DNA from: Microbacteriaceae bacterium 3FA27C10
GTDB lineage: Bacteria > Actinomycetota > Actinomycetes > Actinomycetales > Microbacteriaceae
Length of the DNA stretch: 64,000 nt
Direction of reading: 5' to 3'
Assembly: GCA_005502775.1 (NCBI GenBank)
Contig: SCNI01000011.1
Coordinates: 35,393-99,392, forward strand
A model generated the notes under the pieces. It was not told where the DNA came from. It ran no database searches and saw nothing but the letters and a program-made list of their open reading frames with translations. Shown here in pieces: positions 43,851-51,578 of the stretch. Numbering within the stretch: the first letter of the stretch is position 1; every line of letters starts with the position of its first letter. Made by a program: the position numbers and the translations under genes.

Positions 43851-43868
43851 CCATTCCATATGGAATAG
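43851..43868. promoter_or_regulatory. operator-like dyad O3, near-identical copy of O2
   Basis: CCATTCCA-TA-TGGAATAG matches O2 at 32,965-32,982 in 17 of 18 bases. It sits in the only sizeable gap (72 nt) in the long chain of overlapping genes, 33 nt before the next start. It likely marks a second repressor-controlled promoter for the 43.9-55.5 kb block. A TTGATG-17 nt-TGGAAT promoter-like arrangement overlaps it. Confidence 0.65.
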
Positions 43869-43901
43869 TTATGCATAACGAATTTGAAGGGATTCGAGAA
43901 C

Positions 43902-44027
43902 ATGAGCCTCCCCGAAGACGACCCGTTCGCCACTCAGCACCCGCCAATGACCTTGGCGTGGGCCGCCGGTATGGCGGCTGTCATCGCTCTCGCTGTCGCC
44001 GGCTTCGCGCTGGTCGTGGTGCTGTGA
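43902..44027 (+). CDS. small single-pass membrane protein (41 aa)
   Basis: MSLPEDDPFATQHPPMTLAW- followed by a transmembrane helix AAGMAAVIALAVAGFALVVVL. GAAGGG lies upstream. It is the first gene after the O3 operator-like site and overlaps the next gene (GTGA). The function is unknown; it could be a membrane-acting phage effector. Confidence 0.55.
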   Translation: MSLPEDDPFATQHPPMTLAWAAGMAAVIALAVAGFALVVVL

Positions 44028-44260
44028 GCATCGGACAGCTGCTGCGGATCGCGATGCCGCAGGCAGACAGCATCCCGACGAAGTGGGCGGTGTTCCACTA
44101 CACGCGGCCGAACAACTCGGACGACGAGCCGGACCGGGAAGAGACCGGCTACGTCTTCGAGACCTTCGATGAGGCCGCCGATAAGGCCGAAGATCTCGAC
44201 GCCGGCGAGACCCGCTCGGGCCACTGGTACGGCGCCGATGAGATCGAGGCTTTCGAATGA
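44024..44260 (+). CDS. phage hypothetical protein
   Basis: 78 residues from GTG 44,024. The compact, acidic part WAVFHYTRPNNSDDEPDREETGYVFETFDEAADKAEDLDAG is followed by TRSGHWYGADEIEAFE. No family is recognised. It has GTGA/ATGA overlaps with both neighbours. Confidence 0.55.
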   Translation: MSIGQLLRIAMPQADSIPTKWAVFHYTRPNNSDDEPDREETGYVFETFDEAADKAEDLDAGETRSGHWYGADEIEAFE

Positions 44261-44442
44261 TCCTCGACCGCCTGCTCTGTGCCTCCATCGTGTTCCTGGC
44301 CATCGCCACGATCCTCTCCGCAGTGTTCCTCACGTTCACGGGCATCTCGCCCATCCTCGGCTTCCTCACTGTCGCCGCCGCCGCGCTTCTCTGGCTCGTG
44401 CGCAAGACGATCGCCGCCACCCTGAAAGCGAACCACTCGTGA
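44257..44442 (+). CDS. small membrane protein (61 aa)
   Basis: Two hydrophobic segments (LLCASIVFLAIATILSAVFLTF and PILGFLTVAAAALLWLV) and a basic end RKTIAATLKANHS. It directly precedes, with GTGA overlap, the helicase-methyltransferase gene. The function is unknown. Confidence 0.58.
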   Translation: MILDRLLCASIVFLAIATILSAVFLTFTGISPILGFLTVAAAALLWLVRKTIAATLKANHS

Positions 44443-47021
44443 CCTTGCTCACCCTCACCACCAACGCCGACCCGGCGCTCGACTACGACGCGTTCATCCG
44501 CGAGAAAGTCGCCTTCGACCGTACCTTCGGCTTCGACGTCAACGACGCCGACATCAGCCCCATCCTGAAGCCCCACCAGCGCGCCCTTGTCCGCTGGGCT
44601 GTCAAGGGCGGCCGGCGCGCGATCTTCGCGAAGTTCGGCCTGGGCAAGTCGATCATGCAGCTCGAAGTACTCCGGCTCGTACTCACTCAGAAGGCATCAG
44701 CTGTGCGCGGCGGCCGGGCGCTCATCGTCGCCCCGCTCCGGGTGCAGCGCGAATTCATCCGCGACGCTGGCGCACTGCTCGGAATCGAGGCCCGCTTCAT
44801 CAAGCGCACCGAGCAGGTCGACGAGAAGTGGTCGGGGATCTATGTCACCAACTACGAGAGCGTGCGCGACGGCAAGATCGACGTCGACCTCTTCGGCGCG
44901 GTGTCGCTCGACGAAGCCGCAGTGCTCGCCGCCTTCGGTTCGGACACCGCCCAGGCCATGCTGGCCATGTTCGAGCAGACCACCTACCGCTTCCTCGCGA
45001 CCGCGACACCCTCGCCGAACGAGTACCTCGAGCTGGTCAACTATGCCGCGTTCCTGGGCGTCATGGACCGTGGCGCCGCACTGACCCGCTTCTTCCAACG
45101 CGACAGCTCGCACGCCGGCAACCTGACGCTCTACCCGCACAAGGAGGCTGAGTTCTGGCTTTGGCTGAACACCTGGGCTTGTTTCCTCCAGAAGCCGTCC
45201 GACCTCGGGTTCTCCGACGACGGATACGAGCTGCCCGAGCTGATCGTGCACTGGCACGAGGTCGAGGTAGACATCGCCGCTACCCGCGCTGACCGCGACG
45301 GCCAGGGCCTGATGTTCCGCGGCGGCGCGATGTCCGCCGTCGACGCTGCCCGCGAGAAGCGCGACACCGTCGACGACCGCGTCGCCGAGCTGATGGGCAT
45401 CGTGCGCGCGCACCGCGCGACCTCGCCCGACGATCAGATCATTCTCTGGTGCGACCTCGACGCCGAGCAGGCCGCCATCGAGAAAGCGCTCAACGCAGAG
45501 GGCCTGACGTACTCGTCCGTGCACGGCAAGCTCACCGACGATGAGGCCGAGCGGCGCCTCGACGAGTGGTGCGAGCGGGGCACCTACGCGCTGATCGGGA
45601 AGCCCGTGATGCTCGGCCAGGGCATGAACCTGCAGCAGGCCTGCAAGGCGGTGTTCGTCGGTGTCACATACAAGTTCCGCCACACCATACAAGCCGTCCA
45701 CCGCCAGCATCGCTTCGGCCAGACCCGCCCCGTCGAGGTGCACCTCATCCTCGCCGAGACAGAGACACAGGTCCGCGACCGGCTACAGGAGAAGTGGGCG
45801 AAGCACGACCAGCTCACCGACAAGATGAGCGCGATCATCCGCTCCTACGCACTGTCGTCGTTGGCCGTCTCGCAGGAACTCACCCGCGCAATGGGTGTCA
45901 CCCGCGAGTTCCACACCGGCGACGGCTGGACGATCGCGCTCAACGACTCTGTGGTCGAAGCCCGCGATCACATGGAGTCCAACTCCGTCGGCCTGATCGT
46001 CACGAGCATCCCGTTCGGCAACCACTTCGAGTATTCGCTGAACTACGCCGACTTCGGCCACACCGAGGATGCCGCCGAGTTCTGGTGGCAGAACGACTTC
46101 CTGACCCCGTCGCTGTACCGGGTGCTGCAGCCGGGCCGCATCCTCGCGGTGCACGTGAAGGACCGCATGCTCTACGGCAAGGGCACCGGGAAGGGCCGCT
46201 ACACCGTTTCCCCGCTCCACGCGGAAGCGATCGCTCACTACTCGGGCCACGGCTTCGACTACTACGGCATGATCACCGTCACGACCGACGTCGTGCGCGA
46301 GAACAACCAGACCTACCGCCTCGGCTACTCGAAGATGCTGAAGGATCACACGCCGATGGGCGTCGGATCGCCCGAGTACATCCTGCTGTTCGGCAAACCG
46401 CAGAGCGACCGGTCGAAGGGCTGGGCAGACGAGCGCGTCGAGAAGGACCGCGAGAAGTACTCCGTCGGCCAGTGGCAGATCGACGCGGCCGGCGAGTGGC
46501 GCACGGGCGGCGACCGCGTGCTGGGTCTCACCGAGCTCATGCAGCTCGACCCGGAGTCCCGCACGCGCCTGTTCACTGAACAGTCGCTCCGCACGGTCTA
46601 CGACTACGAGGCGCACGTGCAGCTGGCCACCGAGCTCGCCGCGAAGAAGGCGCTCCCGTCGACGTTCGCCGCCCTGGTGCCGGGCTCGTGGCGCGATGAC
46701 GTGTGGACGGACATTCTCCGCATCGACACTCTGAACTCGGACCAGCGCCGTCGCAACGTCGAGCAGCACATCTGCCCGTTCCCGCTCGACATCCCGCGCC
46801 GACTCATCAACATGTACTCGAACCCGGGCGACCTCGTCTACGACCCGTTCAGCGGGCTCGGTTCCACGGTCCTCACGGCCGTCGAGGCCGGGCGCCGCGG
46901 CTACGGCTCCGAGCTGAACCCGGCATCTGTCGCCGACTCGCTCGTCTACCTGCGCCGGCACGATGCGCGCGCATCCGTCCCCACCCTCTTCGACCTTCTC
47001 GACCTGGAGAAAGCATCATGA
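44439..47021 (+). CDS. fused SNF2-like helicase and DNA methyltransferase
   Basis: 860 residues from GTG 44,439. Residues about 40-480 form an SF2 helicase: motif I FAKFGLGKSIMQLEV, motif II SLDEAAVL (DEAA, not DEAH), motif III FLATATPSPNEY, then GKLTDDEAERRLDEW and motifs V-VI VMLGQGMNLQQACKAVFVG with IQAVHRQHRFGQTRPV. Residues about 500-860 form an N4/N6 amino-methyltransferase: catalytic TSIPFGNHFEYS (a TSPPY-like motif IV) and C-terminal motif I LVYDPFSGLGSTVLTAVEAGRRGYGSELNP. The order (IV before I) fits the beta class. It may be an anti-restriction or epigenetic enzyme that translocates and methylates; a target-recognition domain is not evident. Confidence 0.85.
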   Translation: MTLLTLTTNADPALDYDAFIREKVAFDRTFGFDVNDADISPILKPHQRALVRWAVKGGRRAIFAKFGLGKSIMQLEVLRLVLTQKASAVRGGRALIVAPLRVQREFIRDAGALLGIEARFIKRTEQVDEKWSGIYVTNYESVRDGKIDVDLFGAVSLDEAAVLAAFGSDTAQAMLAMFEQTTYRFLATATPSPNEYLELVNYAAFLGVMDRGAALTRFFQRDSSHAGNLTLYPHKEAEFWLWLNTWACFLQKPSDLGFSDDGYELPELIVHWHEVEVDIAATRADRDGQGLMFRGGAMSAVDAAREKRDTVDDRVAELMGIVRAHRATSPDDQIILWCDLDAEQAAIEKALNAEGLTYSSVHGKLTDDEAERRLDEWCERGTYALIGKPVMLGQGMNLQQACKAVFVGVTYKFRHTIQAVHRQHRFGQTRPVEVHLILAETETQVRDRLQEKWAKHDQLTDKMSAIIRSYALSSLAVSQELTRAMGVTREFHTGDGWTIALNDSVVEARDHMESNSVGLIVTSIPFGNHFEYSLNYADFGHTEDAAEFWWQNDFLTPSLYRVLQPGRILAVHVKDRMLYGKGTGKGRYTVSPLHAEAIAHYSGHGFDYYGMITVTTDVVRENNQTYRLGYSKMLKDHTPMGVGSPEYILLFGKPQSDRSKGWADERVEKDREKYSVGQWQIDAAGEWRTGGDRVLGLTELMQLDPESRTRLFTEQSLRTVYDYEAHVQLATELAAKKALPSTFAALVPGSWRDDVWTDILRIDTLNSDQRRRNVEQHICPFPLDIPRRLINMYSNPGDLVYDPFSGLGSTVLTAVEAGRRGYGSELNPASVADSLVYLRRHDARASVPTLFDLLDLEKAS

Positions 47022-47326
47022 CCGACATCTACTATTCCCCCGAAGCTTTCGACCTCGAGACTGTCGCCGAGTTCGATGTCACCGAACCCGACTACAGCTT
47101 CGACCTCGTTCTTATTCAGCAGGACCGCACTACGAAGAAGTTCTACGTGAACACGGATGCAGGGCGCTCGTGCCCATCGCCATTCGAAGGCTTCACCACC
47201 AAGGCTTCGCTGGGGCAGCCCCTCGACGCCCATGGGGCGGTCAAGGCCATCGGCGACCTCGTGAGCGGTAACGCGTACGCCGCGGCCTCGGCCGCCGATG
47301 CGATCGCGAAGGTGATGGCACGATGA
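47018..47326 (+). CDS. phage hypothetical protein (DUF7574-like)
   Basis: 102 residues from ATG 47,018. YYSPEAFDLETVAEFDVTEPDYSFDLVLIQQDRTTKKFYVNTDAGRSCPSPFEGF is a pattern I recall from a common small actinophage family: a Y-F-D core and a D-x-G-x-S-C-P-x-P-F-E motif. The biochemical role is unknown. It is coupled to the helicase-methyltransferase gene by a 4-nt overlap. Confidence 0.6.
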   Translation: MTDIYYSPEAFDLETVAEFDVTEPDYSFDLVLIQQDRTTKKFYVNTDAGRSCPSPFEGFTTKASLGQPLDAHGAVKAIGDLVSGNAYAAASAADAIAKVMAR

Positions 47327-47634
47327 CCTCCCACAAGAGCCGTGCACGCGACGCGCTGCACGAAACCGGCATCGACGTGAACGACACGTACCGCGACAAG
47401 CAGGGAGAGACGAACGCTGACCTCATCGCCATTGCTCAGGTCCACGCGACCCTCGAACTCGCTGAGCAGCAGCGCATCGCAAACCTGATCGCCGTATTCG
47501 CAAGCCCCGGCCGGTTCGGGCTCGATTACCCCCCGGTCGACCCCCGTCTGGATCAGGAAGAAGATCGGCGCCAGATCGAAGCTCGCGCAGATCGTGTTGT
47601 GGCCGACGTCCGGAACGGGCTGGGCCTCGCATGA
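47323..47634 (+). CDS. phage hypothetical protein
   Basis: 103 residues. It is charged and helical, with short motifs only (LIAIAQVHATLELAEQQRIANLIAVF, then DQEEDRRQIEARADRVVADVRNGLG). It is coupled to both neighbours. No family is recognised. Confidence 0.55.
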   Translation: MTSHKSRARDALHETGIDVNDTYRDKQGETNADLIAIAQVHATLELAEQQRIANLIAVFASPGRFGLDYPPVDPRLDQEEDRRQIEARADRVVADVRNGLGLA

Positions 47635-48050
47635 AATCGCGAAACCGGATGCACCCTCGAACGAACTGTCGTGACTGCGGCACCGAACTCACGACCGCCA
47701 ATGGCTACCTGCAAGCTCGGGCTACGACGTTCCGATCCCGGTGCAAGGTCTGCTATGGAATCGAGCGTCGCGCGCGGCGTGATGCGGCGGAGGCCGAACG
47801 AAGGTCCCTTGTTGAGCGCGATGTCTGCGACATCTGCGGCGAGCAGGAGTCGGTCACTCGCAGCGGAGCCGTCCGTTTGCTCACGAAGGACCACGACCAC
47901 ACGACGGGGGTCTGGCGCGGCCTCCTCTGTTCCCGCTGCAACCTCGCGCTCGGCTTGTTTCGCGATCGACCCCAGGTCATTCGCGCTGCCGCGGACTACC
48001 TCGAGAGCCCTCCTGGACTCGATCTGCTGCTCACATCGGAGGCCGCGTGA
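47631..48050 (+). CDS. recombination endonuclease VII-like protein
   Basis: 139 residues. N-terminal zinc cysteines are in CRDCGTEL and CKVCYGIERR. The endonuclease VII core is CDICGEQESV, LTKDHDHTTGVWRGLLCSRCNLALGLFRDRPQVIRAAADYLESP (the DHDH and LC-x-x-CN signature). T4 gp49-type enzymes resolve branched DNA before packaging. It lies between the two methyltransferase genes and overlaps the second. Confidence 0.87.
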   Translation: MKSRNRMHPRTNCRDCGTELTTANGYLQARATTFRSRCKVCYGIERRARRDAAEAERRSLVERDVCDICGEQESVTRSGAVRLLTKDHDHTTGVWRGLLCSRCNLALGLFRDRPQVIRAAADYLESPPGLDLLLTSEAA

Positions 48051-49231
48051 TGGCGGATCGGATGGATGGTCCTCGCATTGGCTCACTATTCAGTGGGTAC
48101 GGGGGCCTCGACATGGGCGTGCAGTCCGTCGTCGGCGGCGACATCGCGTGGCACGTCGAGTTCGACGAGGCGCCGTCGAAGATCCTCGCGCACCACTGGC
48201 CAGACGTCCCCAACTACGGCGACATCACTGCCGTGGACTGGTCGGCCGTGGAGCCGATCGACGTGCTCACCGGTGGATTCCCGTGCCAGGACGTGTCGCT
48301 CGCGGGTGGCCGTGCGGGTCTCCGCGCCGGCACCCGCTCCGGACTCTGGTCGGAATTCGCCCGGGCCATCGACGCGCTGCACCCGCAGCTCGTCGTCATC
48401 GAGAACGTAAGGGGGCTACTCAGTGCCGAAGCAACTGGCGTCGTGGAATCCGACGCGTGGGGTCTGGGAGACAGACCGTCACGACCTACTCTCCGAGCAC
48501 TCGGAGCCGTTCTCGGCGACCTGGCCGACCTCGGGTATGACGCGGAGTGGTGTGGCCTTCGAGCTGCCGACGCCGGAGCTCCCCACGGCCGCTTCCGGGT
48601 CTTCATTCTTGCCTACCCCCATGGCGAGCGACGGAGAGAAGGGTGGGCCGAATCAGCTGGGCGGGTCGGGCGATCTGAGGTTGTCTTCAGCGGCGGCGCT
48701 ATTGAAGACGCCGACGTCACAGCTGGCGGTGAACGGCGGCAGCCAGCACCCGGACAAGCGGAGAGCGGGCGGGCATGGTCCGACGCTGGCCGACGAGGTG
48801 GAGCATCTGCTGCCGACGCCGAACGCGTTGAATTCGAACGATGGGGAGACCACAGAGACGTGGATGGCTCGCCGCGAGCGGATACGAGCGAAGGGGATCA
48901 ACGGGAACGGGATGGGGATGCCGCTGTCGATCGCGGCGCAACTGATTGGGGAGCCTACGAGCCCGCCATCCGACGGTGGGAAGTCGCCACTTACCGAGTA
49001 GCTCCTGCCCCAACCGAGGGCACGGCGCGGAACGGTGCGCAACGGCTTTCGCCGCGCTTCGTCGAGTGGATGATGGGCCTCCCCGATGGCCATGTCACCG
49101 ACCCTGCCATTGGCCTCACAGGCAACGAGCAACTCAAGGCACTCGGCAACGGTGTAGTCCTGCAACAGGCCGCAATGGCCGTCAAGTACCTCATGCTCCC
49201 GGTCGTCGACCTCACGGGGGCGTCGGCGTGA
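48047..49231 (+). CDS. DNA (cytosine-5) methyltransferase
   Basis: 394 residues. The C5-MTase motifs are in order: I IGSLFSGYGGLDMG (residues about 11-24), IV TGGFPCQDVSLAGGRAGL (catalytic Cys), VI VVIENVRGLL, VIII ADLGYDAEWCGLRAADAGAPHGRFRVFILA, and IX-X LSPRFVEWMMGLPDGHVTDP with QLKALGNGVVLQQ. The region between VIII and IX (residues about 190-320), where target recognition should sit, is low-complexity Arg/Asp/Gly/Ala. This same DNA encodes a second protein in the +1 frame (48,423-49,001). It probably protects phage DNA from host restriction. Confidence 0.9.
   Translation: MMADRMDGPRIGSLFSGYGGLDMGVQSVVGGDIAWHVEFDEAPSKILAHHWPDVPNYGDITAVDWSAVEPIDVLTGGFPCQDVSLAGGRAGLRAGTRSGLWSEFARAIDALHPQLVVIENVRGLLSAEATGVVESDAWGLGDRPSRPTLRALGAVLGDLADLGYDAEWCGLRAADAGAPHGRFRVFILAYPHGERRREGWAESAGRVGRSEVVFSGGAIEDADVTAGGERRQPAPGQAESGRAWSDAGRRGGASAADAERVEFERWGDHRDVDGSPRADTSEGDQRERDGDAAVDRGATDWGAYEPAIRRWEVATYRVAPAPTEGTARNGAQRLSPRFVEWMMGLPDGHVTDPAIGLTGNEQLKALGNGVVLQQAAMAVKYLMLPVVDLTGASA
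48423..49001 (+). CDS. gene embedded in another frame of the C5 methyltransferase (LPTP-repeat protein)
   Basis: 192 residues wholly inside the methyltransferase gene in the +1 frame. The GTG at 48,423 has AAGGGGG 7 nt upstream; there the methyltransferase frame uses rare codons (GTA-AGG-GGG-CTA) for its ENVRGLL motif, as if selected to make the ribosome site. The protein has WNPTRGVWETDRHDLLSEHSEPFSATWPTSGMTRSGVAFELPTPELP, then repeated FLPTP, LKTP and LLPTP motifs. I recall WPTSG-MTR-G/LPTP proteins beside phage C5 methyltransferases, without known function. Protein-like composition in both frames supports dual coding. Confidence 0.68.
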   Translation: MPKQLASWNPTRGVWETDRHDLLSEHSEPFSATWPTSGMTRSGVAFELPTPELPTAASGSSFLPTPMASDGEKGGPNQLGGSGDLRLSSAAALLKTPTSQLAVNGGSQHPDKRRAGGHGPTLADEVEHLLPTPNALNSNDGETTETWMARRERIRAKGINGNGMGMPLSIAAQLIGEPTSPPSDGGKSPLTE

Positions 49232-49935
49232 GCGGCCGTGTGGCGGCGAAGATCTGGGCGCCGCGCATCCGAAAGATCGCGCTCGCCCCCACGTTCACGA
49301 ATCCGCGCGAGGACAAGACCCCGCAGCCAGAGCCGATCGTCGGCCACTTCTACGGATGGACCACCGACTGGTGGTTCGTGAACGTCGACGGCGAGACGAA
49401 GCTCTACTCCCAGTCGCCGACTGGGCAGAGACCACCGAAGGGAATCGAAAGTGAAGCAGATCAGCAAGAGGCTCATGAACTGGGCATCCATCCTCGACGA
49501 TCAGACGCTCGCGCAGGCCGAGCGCACGTCCGGGATGCCGTTCATCTACCCGCACCTGGCCTTGATGCCGGATGCGCACCTGGGGAAGGGCGCCACCGTG
49601 GGCTCGGTGATTCCCACCGACGGCGCGATCATCCCCGCCGCCGTCGGCGTGGACATCGGCTGCGGCATGATCGCCGTGCGCACCCAGTTCACCGCCGACC
49701 AACTGCCGGCCGACCGGAAGCCGCTCCGCGAGGCTGTGGAACGCGCCATCCCCCTCTCGGCCGGGAACTACAACGCGGCCATCTCGCCGACGGCAGAGGC
49801 TCGACTCGACGCGCTCGACGAGCTGGCGGAGGCAGCGGGATTCAACCCGGGCAACTACGCCAAGAACTGGGAGCTGCAGCTCGGCACCCTCGGGTCGGGG
49901 AACCACTTCATCGAGGTCAGCCTCGACGAGGATGA
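49228..49935 (+). CDS. phage hypothetical protein, reading frame runs into rtcB
   Basis: GTG 49,228 overlaps the methyltransferase stop. The first 75 residues look genuine (RVAAKIWAPRIRKIALAPTFTNPREDKTPQPEPIVGHFYGWTTDWWFVNVDGETKLYSQSPTGQR). After about 49,450 the frame stays open through 49,935 but becomes Arg/His/Gly-rich shadow of rtcB. Either the stop was lost or the protein really ends 485 nt inside rtcB. The coding part up to 49,450 is what I trust. Confidence 0.4.
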   Translation: MSGRVAAKIWAPRIRKIALAPTFTNPREDKTPQPEPIVGHFYGWTTDWWFVNVDGETKLYSQSPTGQRPPKGIESEADQQEAHELGIHPRRSDARAGRAHVRDAVHLPAPGLDAGCAPGEGRHRGLGDSHRRRDHPRRRRRGHRLRHDRRAHPVHRRPTAGRPEAAPRGCGTRHPPLGRELQRGHLADGRGSTRRARRAGGGSGIQPGQLRQELGAAARHPRVGEPLHRGQPRRG

Positions 49936-50617
49936 CCGGGTGTGGCTGTTCCTGCACTCGGGTTCGCGCGGCATCGGCAACAAGATCGCCCAGCACCACA
50001 TCCAGGTGGCGCAGGAGTACTGCGCCCGCCACTTCATCACCCTCCCCGACAAGGATCTCGCCTACCTCGTGGAGGGCACCGACGAGTTCAACCGGTACAT
50101 CGCCGAGCTGCGGTGGGCGCAGACGTTCGCGCTCCTGAACCGTGAGGAGATGATGGACCGTCTAATCCGCCGCTTCGAGGACTGGATCGGGTCGACCATC
50201 GTCGAGACGGAACGGGTGAACTGCCACCACAACTACACGAGCCGTGAGGGTCACTTCGGCCGCAATGTGTGGCTGTCCCGCAAGGGCGCCATCAACGCTG
50301 AGCGCGGCCGCCCGGGCCTCATCCCCGGATCGATGGGCACCCGCTCCTACGTCGTCGTCGGCAAGGGCAACCCGCTCTCCCTGAACTCGTCCCCGCACGG
50401 CGCCGGCCGGGAGCACTCACGCTCCTCGGCGAAGCGAACCTTCACGATGGAGCAGCTCGAGGAGAACATGCAGGGCATCGAGTGGTCGCACTCGGCGGCG
50501 TTCCTCGACGAGATCCCGGCCGCGTACAAGCCGATCGACGTCGTGATGGAGGACGCGGCTGACCTCGTCGAGGTTGTGCACGAACTCCGCCAGATCATCA
50601 ACGTGAAGGGCAGCTGA
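49451..50617 (+). CDS. rtcB: RNA-splicing ligase RtcB
   Basis: 388 residues from GTG 49,451 with GAAGGGAATC upstream. It joins RNA 3'-phosphate (or 2',3'-cyclic phosphate) ends to 5'-OH ends using GTP and Mn. Key motifs are MPDAHLGKGATVGSV, GVDIGCGM (metal Cys), GTLGSGNHFIEV, FLHSGSRGIGNK, NCHHNYTSRE, GLIPGSMGTRSY and SPHGAGREHSR, which includes the guanylylated His. It is phage-encoded, so it is likely to repair tRNA or mRNA cut by host defence ribonucleases (inference). Confidence 0.94.
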   Translation: MKQISKRLMNWASILDDQTLAQAERTSGMPFIYPHLALMPDAHLGKGATVGSVIPTDGAIIPAAVGVDIGCGMIAVRTQFTADQLPADRKPLREAVERAIPLSAGNYNAAISPTAEARLDALDELAEAAGFNPGNYAKNWELQLGTLGSGNHFIEVSLDEDDRVWLFLHSGSRGIGNKIAQHHIQVAQEYCARHFITLPDKDLAYLVEGTDEFNRYIAELRWAQTFALLNREEMMDRLIRRFEDWIGSTIVETERVNCHHNYTSREGHFGRNVWLSRKGAINAERGRPGLIPGSMGTRSYVVVGKGNPLSLNSSPHGAGREHSRSSAKRTFTMEQLEENMQGIEWSHSAAFLDEIPAAYKPIDVVMEDAADLVEVVHELRQIINVKGS

Positions 50618-51420
50618 TGCAAATCCACCACTTCAAGATCGACGAGCTCGAGCGTGGCGCGCGGCCGGGCCGCTACCACCATCTGCGCCGCTTCCTGACG
50701 ATCTACCGCGGCAAGGGAGAAGGGGATCGCAAGCTGTTCGCCGGCCATATCGAGACGATCGTGCAGCGGCCGCGCGCCGAGTTCAGTGTTCGCTTCCACG
50801 TCGGCACTGCCGGCAGCGAGACGCCGTTCGACGGCCACCTGCTCATCTTCGGCACCGGCTTCTACTGGGGTATCGAGAACGGCCGCAAGCTTGCCGACCG
50901 AATCACCCGTGAGAAGGCTCACAAGTACGAGGGCCGCGACCTCGCGCTCCGATTTCACGACGGCCGCCTGTGGGTCACCGCGTGGGTGCACCCCGACCAC
51001 TGGTCGCGAGGAGAGTTCGCGAGGTGGCGCAGCGCCAGCATCCGGCTGAACCTCCTGGACCGTATCCTCGGCGAGCGCCGCTATACCTACGAGAACCTCG
51101 AGTGGGCACTGATCGCAATCGAGATGCCCGAGGGCACCTATCCGGTGCGCGCCACCCTGCAGCAGGTCTCCTACGGCCGCCCGAAGAGCAAGCGCAGCAT
51201 CAAGTCGCTGGCCGTCGACATCGAGGCACCGAAGGGCATCCCGGATCGGTTCGACCCGTCCGGCGGCTGGAAGGGCGATCGCGTGTACGGGTTCGGCGTC
51301 GAGCTCAAGGAGCGCCGGCGCGACTGGGCGTTCGATGCGGAGAACGCGATCAAGGCGCGCATCTACAAGACGCGGTCCGAGCGCGGATTCCGCGAAGCGC
51401 AGGAAGTTGAGCCGGGCTGA
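50617..51420 (+). CDS. phage hypothetical protein downstream of rtcB
   Basis: 267 residues from ATG 50,617 (TGATG junction with rtcB). It is rich in beta-strand and basic residues: HHFKIDELERGARPGRYHHLRRFLTIYRGKGEGDRKLFAGHIET, TPFDGHLLIFGTGFYWGIENGRKLADRIT and RYTYENLEWALIAIEMPEGTYPVRATLQQ. No family is recognised. Tight coupling to rtcB suggests a shared process; RNA binding is possible given the basic patches. Confidence 0.62.
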   Translation: MQIHHFKIDELERGARPGRYHHLRRFLTIYRGKGEGDRKLFAGHIETIVQRPRAEFSVRFHVGTAGSETPFDGHLLIFGTGFYWGIENGRKLADRITREKAHKYEGRDLALRFHDGRLWVTAWVHPDHWSRGEFARWRSASIRLNLLDRILGERRYTYENLEWALIAIEMPEGTYPVRATLQQVSYGRPKSKRSIKSLAVDIEAPKGIPDRFDPSGGWKGDRVYGFGVELKERRRDWAFDAENAIKARIYKTRSERGFREAQEVEPG

Positions 51421-51578
51421 TGGCCGAAGTTGACGAGGTGCGGGCGGTGCGCGAGCTCGAAGCACAAGCCGCCGCAGCGCGCCACGATGTGACCGCGGGC
51501 GCTCCCGGCTGGGAGGGCGACTTCCAACTCGACGGATCGCACCTGATCACGGGTGTCTACCGAGGAGAGGCGCACTGA
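51420..51578 (+). CDS. small phage protein (52 aa)
   Basis: MAEVDEVRAVRELEAQAAAA-, ending GVYRGEAH. ATG 51,420 and its stop at 51,578 form single-base overlaps (TGATG) with genes on both sides. A helical first half is followed by a WEGDFQLDGSHLITGVYRG strand region. The function is unknown. Confidence 0.5.
   Translation: MAEVDEVRAVRELEAQAAAARHDVTAGAPGWEGDFQLDGSHLITGVYRGEAH

Noticed and set aside
44439..49231. A canonical restriction-modification or DISARM/BREX locus
   Set aside because: Helicase-methyltransferase and C5 methyltransferase are present, but no restriction nuclease or other hallmark subunits (PglZ, BrxC, DrmB) are visible; the endonuclease VII-like gene is a phage recombination enzyme family.
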